Of a DNA stretch of 64,000 bases, positions 33,985-43,025 are shown one piece after another. This DNA is from Planctomycetales bacterium 10988 (GTDB lineage Bacteria > Planctomycetota > Planctomycetia > Pirellulales > Pb10988), in contig CP043547.1 in the NCBI GenBank assembly GCA_009664345.1, positions 1,178,001 through 1,242,000 on the forward strand, written 5' to 3'. How positions within the stretch are numbered: the stretch's first letter is position 1; the number at the start of each line of letters is the position of its first letter. The notes under the pieces are model-generated. The model was given only the letters and a program-made list of their open reading frames with translations, searched no databases and had not been told where the DNA came from. Made by a program: the position numbers and the translations under genes.

Positions 33985-35102
33985 AGAAGATTAGCTTTGA
34001 ATCCAGTGCGGAACCTACCCTGGGAGTTGAGATCGAACTCGGGTTGGTAGACGAAAAAACGATGGGCCTCGCCAGCAAGTTCAATGAGGTCGTCGGACGA
34101 CTGCCGGAGGAATTCGGCAATCAAATCAAACCCGAGTTGATGCAGTGTTACCTTGAGATCAACACCGGCGTTTGCCATACCGTCGCCGAGGCGGAAGAAG
34201 ATTTACGATCGAAATTGCTCCTCGTGCAACGGGCTGCCGATGAAGTCGGCGTTCGGCTCCTCTGGTCAGCCACGCATCCTTTTTCTTCTTGGAAAGATCA
34301 AAAGCTAACGCAGAATGACCGCTACGAGATGATTCTCAATCTGCTGCAAGATATGGCCCGGCAGCTGATCACCTTCGGGCTGCATGTCCATGTGGGCGTG
34401 GATTCCGGCGATAAGGCGGTCATGCTCTGCGATCGCTTGATGCGACATTTGCCGCTTTTGCTGGCGGTCAGTGCGAATAGTCCTTGGTGGGAAGGACGCG
34501 CGACCGGGCTGCGAAGTCACCGCTCCAAAATCATGGAGGCCCTGCCGACTGCTGGGATGCCGACCTTTATGCGGAATTGGAGTGAATACGTTTGGCTTGT
34601 GAAACACCTGATCGATACCGGTTTTATCAATACCATTCGTGAAATCTGGTGGGATGTCCGACCCCATCATAATTTTGGCACGGTCGAAGTCCGCATCTGT
34701 GACATGCCAGGCAATCTCCAAGACACCATGGCCGTCGTCGCCTTGGTCCATAGTCTCGTCAAAGCCCTGTCGGATGAAATCGATCAAGGGACCTATCAGC
34801 ACGATTGCCACCCTATGATGGCTCGGCAAAACAAATGGCGTGCCTCCCGCTACGGGATGGAAGCGGAACTAGTCGACGAATTTACTTTAGAAGTGATGCC
34901 CGTTCGCCAACGCCTGCAACGGCTCGTGGCTTCCTTGTGGCCGGCGGCGGAACAGCTTCAATGCACGACCTATCTGGAGCAGATGCTCCGCATGGCGGAA
35001 GGACCAGGCTGGGCCGACAAGCAATTACAACTTTTTGAGGAACGTAAAGACATCGCCGAAGTGGTCCGTTCCCTCACGGCTCGCTCACGTATTGAGGATT
35101 GA
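33981..35102 (+). CDS. Carboxylate-amine ligase, glutamate-cysteine ligase 2 (YbdK) family
   Basis: A 373-residue ATP-dependent ligase of the GCS2/YbdK group: opening TLGVEIELGLVD, central FGLHVHVGVDSGDKAVM, the SANSPWWEGRATGLRSHRSKIME segment and RPHHNFGTVEVRICDMPG. Such enzymes join a carboxylate to an amine, with weak gamma-glutamylcysteine synthetase activity reported for some. The natural substrate is not known. ATGA overlap with the M20 gene indicates translational coupling, so one enzyme making and one breaking amide bonds are produced together. Confidence 0.9.
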   Translation: MKKISFESSAEPTLGVEIELGLVDEKTMGLASKFNEVVGRLPEEFGNQIKPELMQCYLEINTGVCHTVAEAEEDLRSKLLLVQRAADEVGVRLLWSATHPFSSWKDQKLTQNDRYEMILNLLQDMARQLITFGLHVHVGVDSGDKAVMLCDRLMRHLPLLLAVSANSPWWEGRATGLRSHRSKIMEALPTAGMPTFMRNWSEYVWLVKHLIDTGFINTIREIWWDVRPHHNFGTVEVRICDMPGNLQDTMAVVALVHSLVKALSDEIDQGTYQHDCHPMMARQNKWRASRYGMEAELVDEFTLEVMPVRQRLQRLVASLWPAAEQLQCTTYLEQMLRMAEGPGWADKQLQLFEERKDIAEVVRSLTARSRIED

Positions 35103-35130
35103 AACCTTCCTCCATTCAAATCCTAAAATC

Positions 35131-35148
35131 GCTTTTTAACTAAAAAGC
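35131..35148. terminator. Weak AT-rich hairpin between convergent genes
   Basis: GCTTTTT (35131-35137) pairs with AAAAAGC (35142-35148) across a 4-base loop. It could end either the ligase gene or the small membrane protein gene on the other strand, but the stem is AT-rich. Confidence 0.35.
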
Positions 35149-35171
35149 AAAAAGCACTTTTGAAATTCAAC

Positions 35172-35411
35172 TTAAACTCTTTCAATCGTCCCTTGTCGAC
35201 CAGAAATACACATCGCGGCGAGCGGCAAAATCATAAAGAGTTCACCGAGGAAATAAAGTTGAAACGCGGTCTCACCGGAAGGATTTTCAGTGAATACATA
35301 GACGAGAACGACGAGAAAATAAAACATCCCCAAAAGAAAAGGGACGAAGGACCAAAGCTTCCAGCCTTGCCGCCAAGCCACGACGACCAGCAACACTTCC
35401 AAAATAATCAT
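35172..35411 (-). CDS. Small membrane protein (hypothetical, 79 aa)
   Basis: A 79-residue protein with two to three hydrophobic segments: LEVLLVVVAWRQG, SFVPFLLGMFYFLVVLVYVF and LYFLGELFMILPLAAMC. AAAGG lies just before the ATG. The opposite-strand frame at 35160-35453 is hydrophilic and unsupported. It is 75 bases after the redoxin gene on the same strand (transcription right to left); role unknown. Confidence 0.55.
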   Translation of the reverse strand: MIILEVLLVVVAWRQGWKLWSFVPFLLGMFYFLVVLVYVFTENPSGETAFQLYFLGELFMILPLAAMCISGRQGTIERV

Positions 35412-35485
35412 CGTCCTTTGTCCCTCTCCTATATGGCGAATGTTAACTCATAATGAGGCCACTATTGTATGAGAAGGGCGGGCCA

Positions 35486-36169
35486 TTAGGAAATGCCTTG
35501 CGGATTAAAATATTCCGGCTCGTTGTTGGCTTTCCATTTAATATTGCAACCGATGCTTGGCTTTTGTTCGGCGGGTAAGGCTTCGCCGGCAAGAATGGTA
35601 TCGACGGCCTTTCGCATATCCTCGCCGGTCACCGGAATGCCGGAGTTCGGGCGACTGGCATCGAATTGCCCGCGATAGACGAGCTTTTGATTTTCATCAA
35701 ACAAGAAGAAATCCGGCGTGCAGGCCGCATGGTAGGCATGGGCGACCTTTTGCGATTCATCATAAAGATAAGGGAACGTATAGCCGCGGGCTTCGGCTTC
35801 TTCCTTCATCTTTTCAAAGGAATCATCGGGATAGTTGTCGGCATCATTGGAACTGATGGCAACGATCCCAAGACCTTTGTCTTGATAATCTTTGCCGAAG
35901 GTGGCGAGTTCATCCGCAATATGTTTTACAAACGGACAGTGATTGCAAATGAACATCACCAACAGGGCTTTGCTTTCGGAGAAGTCGCTGAGCGAAACCG
36001 TATGCCCATCAAGAGCGTTCGGCAACGAGAAATCTGGGGCTTGCGTTCCTAACGGCAACATCGTACTGGGGGTTTTAACCACAGGAGCCTCCATCATGGG
36101 AAGTAAGGTTGATGACAGTCGTTTAAAGAGAAAAAGAAAGACGCCTCCTTGAAGCGCCTTTCCGATCAT
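35486..36169 (-). CDS. Thioredoxin-fold redoxin (AhpC/TSA-like)
   Basis: A protein of about 227 residues with the thioredoxin-fold blocks LGTQAPDFSLPNALDG, KALLVMFICNHCPFVKHI and AHAYHAACTPDFFLFDENQKLVYRGQ. The N-H-C-P-F motif carries a single redox Cys near the helix start, typical of the planctomycete thioredoxin family that has one Cys here. The N-terminus is uncertain: ATG 36169 is used, but starts at 36097 (MMEAPVV) or 36058 (MLPLGTQ) are possible, and the first option adds a hydrophobic stretch that could act as a signal or anchor. Confidence 0.8.
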   Translation of the reverse strand: MIGKALQGGVFLFLFKRLSSTLLPMMEAPVVKTPSTMLPLGTQAPDFSLPNALDGHTVSLSDFSESKALLVMFICNHCPFVKHIADELATFGKDYQDKGLGIVAISSNDADNYPDDSFEKMKEEAEARGYTFPYLYDESQKVAHAYHAACTPDFFLFDENQKLVYRGQFDASRPNSGIPVTGEDMRKAVDTILAGEALPAEQKPSIGCNIKWKANNEPEYFNPQGIS

Positions 36170-36242
36170 CCTCTTCAAAACTCTATCGCTTGGGGCAACC
36201 CTTTTCCAGTCCCCGGAGTTTCCTTCATCGTCTCTTTACAAG

Positions 36243-37880
36243 CTAAGCCGAGCGTGAATGTTGCCCGAATGGAGAATTCGGAAAGGGCTCCTGCGGTGCG
36301 GAGGCCCGCCAACTTAAACTCAACTGACTATCGAAGACCTGTTCGAACATTTCAGCACGTTTGCGAACGCCCCACAGATCAACTTCAGGGTGCATCGCAC
36401 TTTCCAATTCCAGTTGAATCCCGTCTTTCAGCGAGTTCACCCACACCCGATTTACCTGTTGCGAATGGCTCCGATCCAGACCATCGGCCAACCGCAAGAT
36501 CGCCGCCAAGCGTTGCACCCGCTGCTTGTCACGAAGGGAAAGAATCCGGTAATTATCGTGCTTATTCTTCGGAAAAGACTTCCGGTGATACCGAACAATA
36601 TTGGCAATGAGACGAAGTTCGGAAGGGCCAAAACCGGGAAGCTCACTATTTAAAATCAAGTGGTAACTGTGTTTATGGTGTGACTTGTAATTGATAAGAT
36701 AGCCGACATCCTGCAACATCCCGGCGGCTTCCAGGTAGAGACGATCTTTACTTGGCAAATCAAATCGATCCGCTAGTTGCCGATACATTTCCCCGGCGAT
36801 TCGAGCGACATGCCGGCAGTGAGCGAGGTTCGCTCCGCAACTGGCCACGAACCGATCAATGGCCGGGCTAAAGGCAGGATTCCCTTGAAAGGATTCTTGC
36901 TTGCCGCCGAGGGCTTCCACCATCTCGATCAGCAACCCATCACGAACCCCGCCGGTATGCACTTGAAGGCGATTGATTTTGAAATGTTTCATCATCCGAT
37001 CAATGATCGCCAGCCCCGCCACAATGATATCGGCACGGTCGGTGCTTAGCCCCGGAACTTGCCGACGAGCCTTATAGGACATTTTGGAAAGATAGTCCAA
37101 GAGGTGCGAAATCTCCGCCCTGAGGATCGGATAACCCCGTAGCGGCAGGCCTTCCTCCTTCTTCATCGCCTGAATCATTTCGGCAATCGTCGTGAAGGTT
37201 CCACCGGAGCCAATCAACAATTGCGGCACGAAAGGTGGTTTGCTCGCAGTCCGTTTTAGTTCTTTTTCGATCGACTTTTTCAACTTTTGCAGAGTCTTCG
37301 CTTTGACTTTCTGATCGGTTTTGAATTTCTCGGTATAGCGAACGGCCCCCATTGAGGTCGCATAGATCGCTTCGATCATACTATCCGCCGAAAGGACAAT
37401 CTCCGTGCTTCCGCCACCGATGTCGGCCAGCAAGACTTCACGCTGATGAAGTTGAAAATGCTGCTGAGCACTTTGGAAAGCAAACTTGCCTTCCTGTCGG
37501 GCGGAAATGATTTCGAGGTCGAGCCCGACTTCTTCTTTGACTCGCTGGCAAAAAGAGAGACCATTTTGAGCTTCACGAACCGCACACGTGGCAATTGCCC
37601 GCAAGGTCTTCACGCGATAGCCTTCCACAATCGCCATCATTCGACGCAGCGCGGAAAGCGTTTGTTCCATCGCTTGCGGATCAAGATTCCCCGTGCTCCC
37701 CAACTGACTGCCAAGCCGCGTCATCTCTTTTTCATCGTCGAGAATGCGATACTTTCCCCCTCCGAGACCTTCGGCTATGACAAGCCGGACACTATTGGTT
37801 CCTACATCGATGGCTGCTAAAGGATTGTGTTGTTGAAGCTGGGCTGCTGACGAGAGGACCGCATCCACCGACTGAATCAT
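36243..37880 (-). CDS. Ppx/GppA-family exopolyphosphatase/pppGpp phosphatase
   Basis: A 545-residue protein of the actin-like ASKHA superfamily. AIDVGTNSVRLVIAE is the phosphate-1 motif, ADIGGGSTEIVLS the second, and SGGTFTTIAEMIQ the third; residues from about 330 form an HD-like domain as in longer Ppx proteins (HCRHVARIAGEMYRQL). It should degrade polyphosphate or pppGpp. AGGAGG precedes ATG 37880 by nine bases; the frame extends upstream to 38102, but that part is unlikely to be translated. Confidence 0.9.
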   Translation of the reverse strand: MIQSVDAVLSSAAQLQQHNPLAAIDVGTNSVRLVIAEGLGGGKYRILDDEKEMTRLGSQLGSTGNLDPQAMEQTLSALRRMMAIVEGYRVKTLRAIATCAVREAQNGLSFCQRVKEEVGLDLEIISARQEGKFAFQSAQQHFQLHQREVLLADIGGGSTEIVLSADSMIEAIYATSMGAVRYTEKFKTDQKVKAKTLQKLKKSIEKELKRTASKPPFVPQLLIGSGGTFTTIAEMIQAMKKEEGLPLRGYPILRAEISHLLDYLSKMSYKARRQVPGLSTDRADIIVAGLAIIDRMMKHFKINRLQVHTGGVRDGLLIEMVEALGGKQESFQGNPAFSPAIDRFVASCGANLAHCRHVARIAGEMYRQLADRFDLPSKDRLYLEAAGMLQDVGYLINYKSHHKHSYHLILNSELPGFGPSELRLIANIVRYHRKSFPKNKHDNYRILSLRDKQRVQRLAAILRLADGLDRSHSQQVNRVWVNSLKDGIQLELESAMHPEVDLWGVRKRAEMFEQVFDSQLSLSWRASAPQEPFPNSPFGQHSRSA

Positions 37881-38108
37881 TCTGGTCTTCCTCCTGAAGA
37901 AACGGGGAGATTTCGAACTCGTGGTCAAAAGATCCTTGGGTGCTGCCTTTTCCGGGAGCCTAACGGTATCCTTCGGGCTCTGACCACTGGCTCGGAGTGC
38001 AAAGGGAAATCCTTGGCGAAACTGCACACCCCAGCATCGACCAGTTTGCAAACGTTTGATAAAAAGAACGTCAAGGCAGCTTAAAACAACCATTTCCCGC
38101 AAGCCTTC

Positions 38109-38300
38109 TCAACCTTGCCCGGCCTTTGGAATTGGAACGCTGTCGGCCTTCATGAAGCGTGGGTTCTTCGGATCACGAAAGCTACATAAGTTGTTGACAG
38201 GCCCGCCGCTCGGTTGACCATCGAAAGGGGATTTTCCATAATAAGAGATAGCATTCATTTTCATCGCGTGGCCTGCACTTCGCTCCGCTCGCTCTTTCAT
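38109..38300 (-). CDS. Short hypothetical protein (63 aa, uncertain)
   Basis: A 63-residue frame with Pro, Gly and Asn richness at the C-terminus (YYGKSPFDGQPSGGPVNN). GGAGG lies 8 bases before ATG 38300, a good ribosome site, but this site is inside or next to the ribF start on the other strand, and only 13 bases separate the two starts. A promoter would have to lie within ribF. It may be chance. Confidence 0.3.
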   Translation of the reverse strand: MKERAERSAGHAMKMNAISYYGKSPFDGQPSGGPVNNLCSFRDPKNPRFMKADSVPIPKAGQG

Positions 38301-38313
38301 TACTGGAACCTCC

Positions 38314-39276
38314 GTGGCACTTTTCCGTCAGCTTACTGAACTTCCTCCCCAACTGCGGCTGGGAGCGATTTCGATCGGGAATTTTGATGGAGTCCATCGC
38401 GGTCACGCCGAGCTAATCGCCCAGCTTCTGAAACAAAGTCAAAAGGTGGAAGGCCCGGCGGTGATCATCACTTTCGAACCGCACCCTGCCCGACTTTTAC
38501 GCCCTGATTCGGCTCCGATCCCGCTCACCACCATTGAGCGAAAAGCGGAACTCCTGCACGAATTGGGAATTGATGGGGTCTTGGCTTATCCCACAACCAA
38601 AGAACTCCTGGAACTCTCGGCGGAGTCCTTTTTTCATGAGGTGATTTTGGAAGGCTTCGGAGCCAAAGCAATGCTGGAAGGGCCGAACTTTGCCTTTGGA
38701 AAGGATCGAACCGGGACGATTGACCGCTTGGAAGAACTTTGCGCACAAAATGAAATCGACCTGGAGATCGTCACGCCTTGGGAATTTGAAGGGGAACTTT
38801 GCTCTAGTTCCCGCATCCGAAAATTGTTGAGTGAAGGCCACCTTTCGAAGGCGAATACACTTTTAGGACGGCCCCATCGGGCTACGGGAAAAGTGGTGAC
38901 AGGGGCCAAACGCGGCCGTGACATCGGTTTCCCCACCGCCAATTTGGCAGAAGTGGCAACCTTATTGCCAGCCGCGGGCGTCTATGCGGGGATCGCTCAT
39001 CATGGAGAAGATTCCTGGCCTGCCGCCATTCACTTGGGACCCAATCTCACTTTTGATGAGGAAGAGCGAAAGCTTGAAGTTCACCTGCTGGACTTTCAAG
39101 GGGACCTCTATGACAAAACCCTCAGCGTTGACTTTATCGAAACGATTCGAGGCGTGCAGCGATTCGAAAGCCTCAATGCTTTAAAAGAACAACTCTCCAA
39201 AGATATCGCCCAAGTCCGGGCCAGGATGGCGAGAGAAAAAATCGCCTTGCCGATGATGAAGGAACCGCTCGAATGA
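38314..39276 (+). CDS. ribF: Bifunctional riboflavin kinase/FMN adenylyltransferase
   Basis: A 320-residue enzyme making FMN and FAD from riboflavin. The N-terminal nucleotidyltransferase has GNFDGVHRGHAELI and the C-terminal flavokinase has GRDIGFPTANL, the PTAN signature. Both halves are complete. The GTG at 38314 gives the expected short leader before the nucleotide motif; the ribosome site is weak. The stop overlaps the start of the next gene by four bases, so ribF and nrnA are translationally coupled. Confidence 0.94.
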   Translation: MALFRQLTELPPQLRLGAISIGNFDGVHRGHAELIAQLLKQSQKVEGPAVIITFEPHPARLLRPDSAPIPLTTIERKAELLHELGIDGVLAYPTTKELLELSAESFFHEVILEGFGAKAMLEGPNFAFGKDRTGTIDRLEELCAQNEIDLEIVTPWEFEGELCSSSRIRKLLSEGHLSKANTLLGRPHRATGKVVTGAKRGRDIGFPTANLAEVATLLPAAGVYAGIAHHGEDSWPAAIHLGPNLTFDEEERKLEVHLLDFQGDLYDKTLSVDFIETIRGVQRFESLNALKEQLSKDIAQVRARMAREKIALPMMKEPLE

Positions 39277-40277
39277 CCATCGATTGGGAAGCATTTACCA
39301 AGCGTATTCAAGAAGTCCCCCGCTGGACGTTAACCACGCATGTCAATCCGGATTGCGACGCTTTGGGCAGTGAACTCGGCGTGGCGGCGATCTTGCGGAA
39401 ACTTGGCAAAGAAGTACAGATTCTGAATGCCGATCCGGTGCCGCATCGGCTGGAATTTCTCCTCCAAGGCGAAACGATTTACAACTTCGAAGAACATCTC
39501 GAAGAGCTGATGCCGCTTACGGGTGGGATTTTGATCCTCGATACGAGTGCTTGGAAGCAACTCAATAGCATGGGCCAAGTGGTGCGAGAGTCGGAGTTGC
39601 CGAAGCTCGTCCTCGATCATCATGTCAGTGAAGATGACCTGAAAGCCACTATGTTCAAGGACTCCACTGCCGAAGCAACGGGGGCCTTGGTCGTTGATTG
39701 GCTCGATTACCTGGGATTGGAAATCACCCCGGAGATGGCGTTTCCGCTCTTTGCCGCCATGGTGACCGATACGGGTTGGTTTCGTTTTCGCTCCACCACA
39801 GGAAAAACCTTTCGCAGAGCCAGTAAACTCATCGATGCCGGCGCTCGCCCCGAAGCGCTTTACCATCAACTTTACGAGCAACAAACGTTGAATCGTCTGC
39901 ATTTGGTTGGTCAAGTCACCACCACTTTGCGACTTTCCTATCAAGGACGTTTGGCAGATTGCTATGCTCGCTTGCAGGATTTCGATCGCTTTGGGGCTTT
40001 GCCATCGGATACCGAAGAAGTCGTGAATCAAGGGCTTCGCATTCAGGGAACCGAAGCCGCTTTCATTTTGGTTGAAGTGAAACCGAATGAGTGGAAGGTC
40101 AGCTTCCGTAGTCGGGCGGAGGTGGATGTGAGCAAAATCGCCGGGATGTTTGGAGGGGGAGGTCACCGCAATGCCTCTGGGGCGCGGATGAGTGGCGAGT
40201 TTCTCGAAGTTCGTGATACCCTGATGAAAGCCTTTTCTCCCTATTTTCTAAGCAAAACGGACTCGTCCAGCGAGTGA
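39273..40277 (+). CDS. DHH-family phosphoesterase, NrnA-like (nanoRNase/pAp phosphatase)
   Basis: A 334-residue protein with the DHH motifs: HVNPDCDALGSELGVAAILRK, ILILDTSA, LVLDHHVSEDD and MVTDTGWFRFRSTTG. The C-terminal DHHA1 motif GGGGHRNASGARM is present. NrnA-type enzymes degrade very short RNA and convert 3'-phosphoadenosine 5'-phosphate to AMP. Adjacent to ribF in many bacteria, consistent with this identity. Confidence 0.92.
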   Translation: MTIDWEAFTKRIQEVPRWTLTTHVNPDCDALGSELGVAAILRKLGKEVQILNADPVPHRLEFLLQGETIYNFEEHLEELMPLTGGILILDTSAWKQLNSMGQVVRESELPKLVLDHHVSEDDLKATMFKDSTAEATGALVVDWLDYLGLEITPEMAFPLFAAMVTDTGWFRFRSTTGKTFRRASKLIDAGARPEALYHQLYEQQTLNRLHLVGQVTTTLRLSYQGRLADCYARLQDFDRFGALPSDTEEVVNQGLRIQGTEAAFILVEVKPNEWKVSFRSRAEVDVSKIAGMFGGGGHRNASGARMSGEFLEVRDTLMKAFSPYFLSKTDSSSE

Positions 40278-40311
40278 CTTTTTGAAATCACTCGCCGGAA
40301 CAAGTCCGTTT
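40255..40311. terminator. Nested palindrome at the nrnA 3' end
   Basis: An outer stem AAACGGACT/AGTCCGTTT (40255-40263 and 40303-40311) encloses an inner stem GCGAGTGA/TCACTCGC (40270-40277 and 40288-40295) that includes the stop codon. No T tract follows. It probably terminates or protects the mRNA and separates nrnA from the convergent TM2 gene. Confidence 0.65.
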
Positions 40312-40380
40312 CACAATGCCCACTTCTTTGATCGACTGAATATCGGGCAGAACAAATTTTAAGGCAGTCTATTGGTATCT

Positions 40381-40824
40381 TTATAAACCACGGTTGATGC
40401 GATCAACTTGTTCGTTGAGCGTCCACAAGTCGTAGAGCCAACCGATCAAAAACAAACCACCAGTCAAGAACCAAATGATCGCCGTCAGGTATTTACCCAT
40501 ATAAAGACGGTGAACTCCAAAAATCCCTAAAAAGGTCATCAAAAGCCAAGCGACAGTGTAATCAATCGGGCCTTCCTGATAACGCATATCGGCATTGTGG
40601 TCCATCGAGGGAATCAGGAACAAGTCGATCAACCAACCAATTCCCAATAAGCCCAGGGTAAAAAACCAAATCGTTCCGGTAATCGGTTTTCCATAATAAA
40701 AACGGTGTGATCCCGTGAATCCAAAAATCCACACCAAATACCCCACCAAAATCGAGTGAGTATTCATGTGATTCGGATTAGTCGTCATATATTGATCAAA
40801 TTTTGAATAAGACGTCGTAGACAT
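40381..40824 (-). CDS. TM2-domain membrane protein with two TM2 modules
   Basis: A 147-residue membrane protein with two copies of the TM2 pattern: GSHRFYYGKPITGTIWFFT plus GIGWLIDLFLIP, and GVHRLYMGKYLTAIIWFLT plus LIGWLYDLWTL, giving four helices. Most TM2 proteins carry one module. The start is the third ATG of an ATG triplet (40824), with AAGGAG six bases upstream. Function of TM2 proteins is not established. Confidence 0.85.
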   Translation of the reverse strand: MSTTSYSKFDQYMTTNPNHMNTHSILVGYLVWIFGFTGSHRFYYGKPITGTIWFFTLGLLGIGWLIDLFLIPSMDHNADMRYQEGPIDYTVAWLLMTFLGIFGVHRLYMGKYLTAIIWFLTGGLFLIGWLYDLWTLNEQVDRINRGL

Positions 40825-41130
40825 CATCATCTCCTTGTAAATCAGCCTGAAATTGCTGTCTTCAATCTCTCTAATAATAAAGACGCAACTCAAAGGCGAA
40901 AAATTTCAGATCGTCAAACGGTTGTTTCCAGGATACCAAAATAACTTGCAATTCCTGTACCAATCGTAATGGTTCCTCTCACACAATTTCATTGACCAAT
41001 TCGATAACCTATCTGGTTAAGCTTTTGATTCATTTTTAGAGAATTTTCTGTCCCTGCCCCCGATTCGGTTGGCAATAACCCCTGTAACGCAAATTTTTTG
41101 CATTCGACACTTTTCCATAGGGGGTAAAAC
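40825..41130. other. Intergenic region between divergent genes
   Basis: Roughly 300 bases without a gene. It should hold promoters for the TM2 gene and for the secreted RG-rich gene. The latter has the strong ribosome site AGGGGG 6 bases before ATG 41131. No other feature recognised. Confidence 0.4.
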
Positions 41131-42285
41131 ATGAATCGTTTTCGCTGCGGAATCTTTGTCTTTTCCATTCTCGCTGTGTTTAGTGCTGCCGACTTGTTCG
41201 CCTTTCCACCGGGTCGCGGTGGTCGCGGCGGGGTCTCTGGTCGAGGAAGTGTCAGCCGTTCGCCACAGCGACCCTCTCGACCAAGCCCTAATCTTCAACG
41301 GCCTAGCATGCCTTCGCCATCAAGTCGGATTCCGAGTAAGCGTCCCAATGTGAGCGAGCGGCCAAATCCCTTTGGGCAACGGGAAATGCCTCAACGAAAT
41401 CCTGGCAATTCCGGCTTGGAACGTTTCCGCGAGGCGAATCCGAATGGAGAACTCGGACAGAATCTCCGCGACCGATTGCCGGAATCATTTAACAATCCTG
41501 AAGCCCGCCAAGCAGGCCAAGCCCGCCTTGAATCCTTACAAGAACATTTAGGAATTGCCCAAGAAAAAGTCGGCTCTGGAGATTCCGTGCAACAAATTCA
41601 AGCCAACGTGAATACTTGGATCAACACGCAAAATCATCAACCTTTTACTGCGGCTTGGTATTTGGATCATCCCAATGCTTGGCAAGCCACTCACCCGCAT
41701 GCCGATGCCTGGGCGATGGCCACCTGGGGGCGAATGACAACTTGGCTGGCTTTGGGAACTTCGGCAACGCCTGTTTATTACAGCAGTGCGGTTCCTACCA
41801 CGGCGTATTATGAAACAACCGCTGCCGGCACCCCATCCGAGGTGAATGTCAATATTGATGAAGTCACGGTCGTTCAACCTTCCACAACCGAGGAAGTCGT
41901 TAAACTCGCCAAAGTGGACAGCACCATGCCCGACCCCAATGATCCTTCGTGGATGTCCTTGGGTGTTTATGCCTTGTCACCTCCGAACAGTTCGGATAGC
42001 GACCAATTGCTGCAAATTTATCTCAATCAGAATGGGCAAGTCACCGGGACGTATCTCGATTTGACCGCTGATACTTCGATGCCTTTCCAAGGTTCTGTCG
42101 ATAAAGAAACGCAACGCGTTGCCTGGAAGCTCGGCGAAACCGCTCCAATTTACTTCGAATCGACCTTGGCACAACTGACTCAACCGCAATCGCCAGTGAC
42201 ACTCTATATTGATTCACGTGAACCGGAAATCTGGATGATGGTGCAAATTCCTGCTGAATCGTTATCCGGTGCAACGAAACAATAG
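41131..42285 (+). CDS. Secreted RG/PS-rich protein (hypothetical)
   Basis: A 384-residue protein with a signal peptide (MNRFRCGIFVFSILAVFSAADLFA), then Gly/Arg-rich (GRGGRGGVSGRGSVS) and Pro/Ser-rich segments to about residue 80, a middle helical region, the block AWYLDHPNAWQATHPHADAWAMATWGRM (residues about 175-205) typical of planctomycete surface proteins, and a beta-rich C-terminal domain (TGTYLDLTADTSMPFQGS). It is a probable cell-surface or envelope protein of unknown function. A terminator follows at 42372. Confidence 0.75.
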   Translation: MNRFRCGIFVFSILAVFSAADLFAFPPGRGGRGGVSGRGSVSRSPQRPSRPSPNLQRPSMPSPSSRIPSKRPNVSERPNPFGQREMPQRNPGNSGLERFREANPNGELGQNLRDRLPESFNNPEARQAGQARLESLQEHLGIAQEKVGSGDSVQQIQANVNTWINTQNHQPFTAAWYLDHPNAWQATHPHADAWAMATWGRMTTWLALGTSATPVYYSSAVPTTAYYETTAAGTPSEVNVNIDEVTVVQPSTTEEVVKLAKVDSTMPDPNDPSWMSLGVYALSPPNSSDSDQLLQIYLNQNGQVTGTYLDLTADTSMPFQGSVDKETQRVAWKLGETAPIYFESTLAQLTQPQSPVTLYIDSREPEIWMMVQIPAESLSGATKQ

Positions 42286-42659
42286 GAATCTTTCGTTCTT
42301 GAAATTCATTCCTTAACCTCATGACGTCAAAAACTCGCTGTAATCCCTATAATCAATTTCTAGATTCTCCTTAACCAAGCTGTTCCTCGGGCAGCTTGGT
42401 TATTTTTATGGTGGAAAGCGAACAGAATTGCCTATGATGTCTCCAACCGAAGAGTGAATGCTTCGGGGACAAAATCGTTTTCTTCTGCTGGTCAGCCGGA
42501 AAACTACTCCTTATAACAAAAGCAAGTAAACGGAATCCCGGTTATTCTTCCAGGAGCCGAATCAATCAACCACGGCGAGAAGCACCCAATCAATGTTTCT
42601 TTGCTTATTTGTTTCTACACTCTATCTACCGTCAACATTTCGAAGTGAGTTAAGAACTG
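42286..42659. other. Intergenic region with terminator, before the STAS gene
   Basis: Apart from the terminator at 42372-42407 nothing was recognised in these 370 bases. The region should also hold the promoter for the STAS and GspE-like genes. Confidence 0.4.
42372..42407 (+). terminator. Rho-independent terminator
   Basis: TAACCAAGCTG (42372-42382) and CAGCTTGGTTA (42392-42402) form a perfect 11-base-pair stem with a 9-base loop, followed by TTTTTA. It ends the secreted-protein transcript. Confidence 0.88.
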
Positions 42660-43025
42660 ATGCAACTTGAATTTCAAGGCGATGAAGGGGATTTTCTAAA
42701 AATAGCAGCTCAGGAAAGTCTCAAAGGTGCTGGGCTGATGAATCAAATTGACCCGATGGATCAAGTGCTTGGCATCGGTGGCTATCGACGCAACGTTTTG
42801 TTCGACTTGACCGAAGCCGCTCTGATTGACTCTGCCGCGATCGGCTGGCTGTTGCAAAAACATAGAAAATTCGAAGAAGAAGGCGGTTGCCTTGTGCTGC
42901 ATTCTCCGGCACCAGTGGTCATGCAATCCTTGAAGATGTTGCAAATGCATAAAATTTTTAACATCCACAAAGATTTTGAAGCGGCCAAGGACTGGTTAGC
43001 CTCCAAAGATTCTGAAACAGAATAA
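42660..43025 (+). CDS. STAS-domain protein (anti-sigma antagonist type)
   Basis: A 121-residue STAS protein with the central DLTEAALIDSAAIGWLLQKHRKF segment, where Ser after Asp matches the phosphorylated Ser of SpoIIAA-like proteins. The CLVLHSPAPVVMQSLKMLQMHKIFNIHKDFEAAKDWL ending is typical. No paired anti-sigma kinase lies in the window, so its partner is unknown. It precedes the GspE-like gene by 117 bases. Confidence 0.88.
   Translation: MQLEFQGDEGDFLKIAAQESLKGAGLMNQIDPMDQVLGIGGYRRNVLFDLTEAALIDSAAIGWLLQKHRKFEEEGGCLVLHSPAPVVMQSLKMLQMHKIFNIHKDFEAAKDWLASKDSETE

Noticed and set aside
35160-35453. 97-residue frame on the plus strand
   Set aside because: Hydrophilic, no ribosome site, and antisense to a frame with clear membrane segments at 35172-35411.
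38109-38300. A divergent promoter between the 63-residue frame and ribF
   Set aside because: Only 13 bases lie between the starts, too few for promoters on both sides; the short frame is listed at low confidence only.
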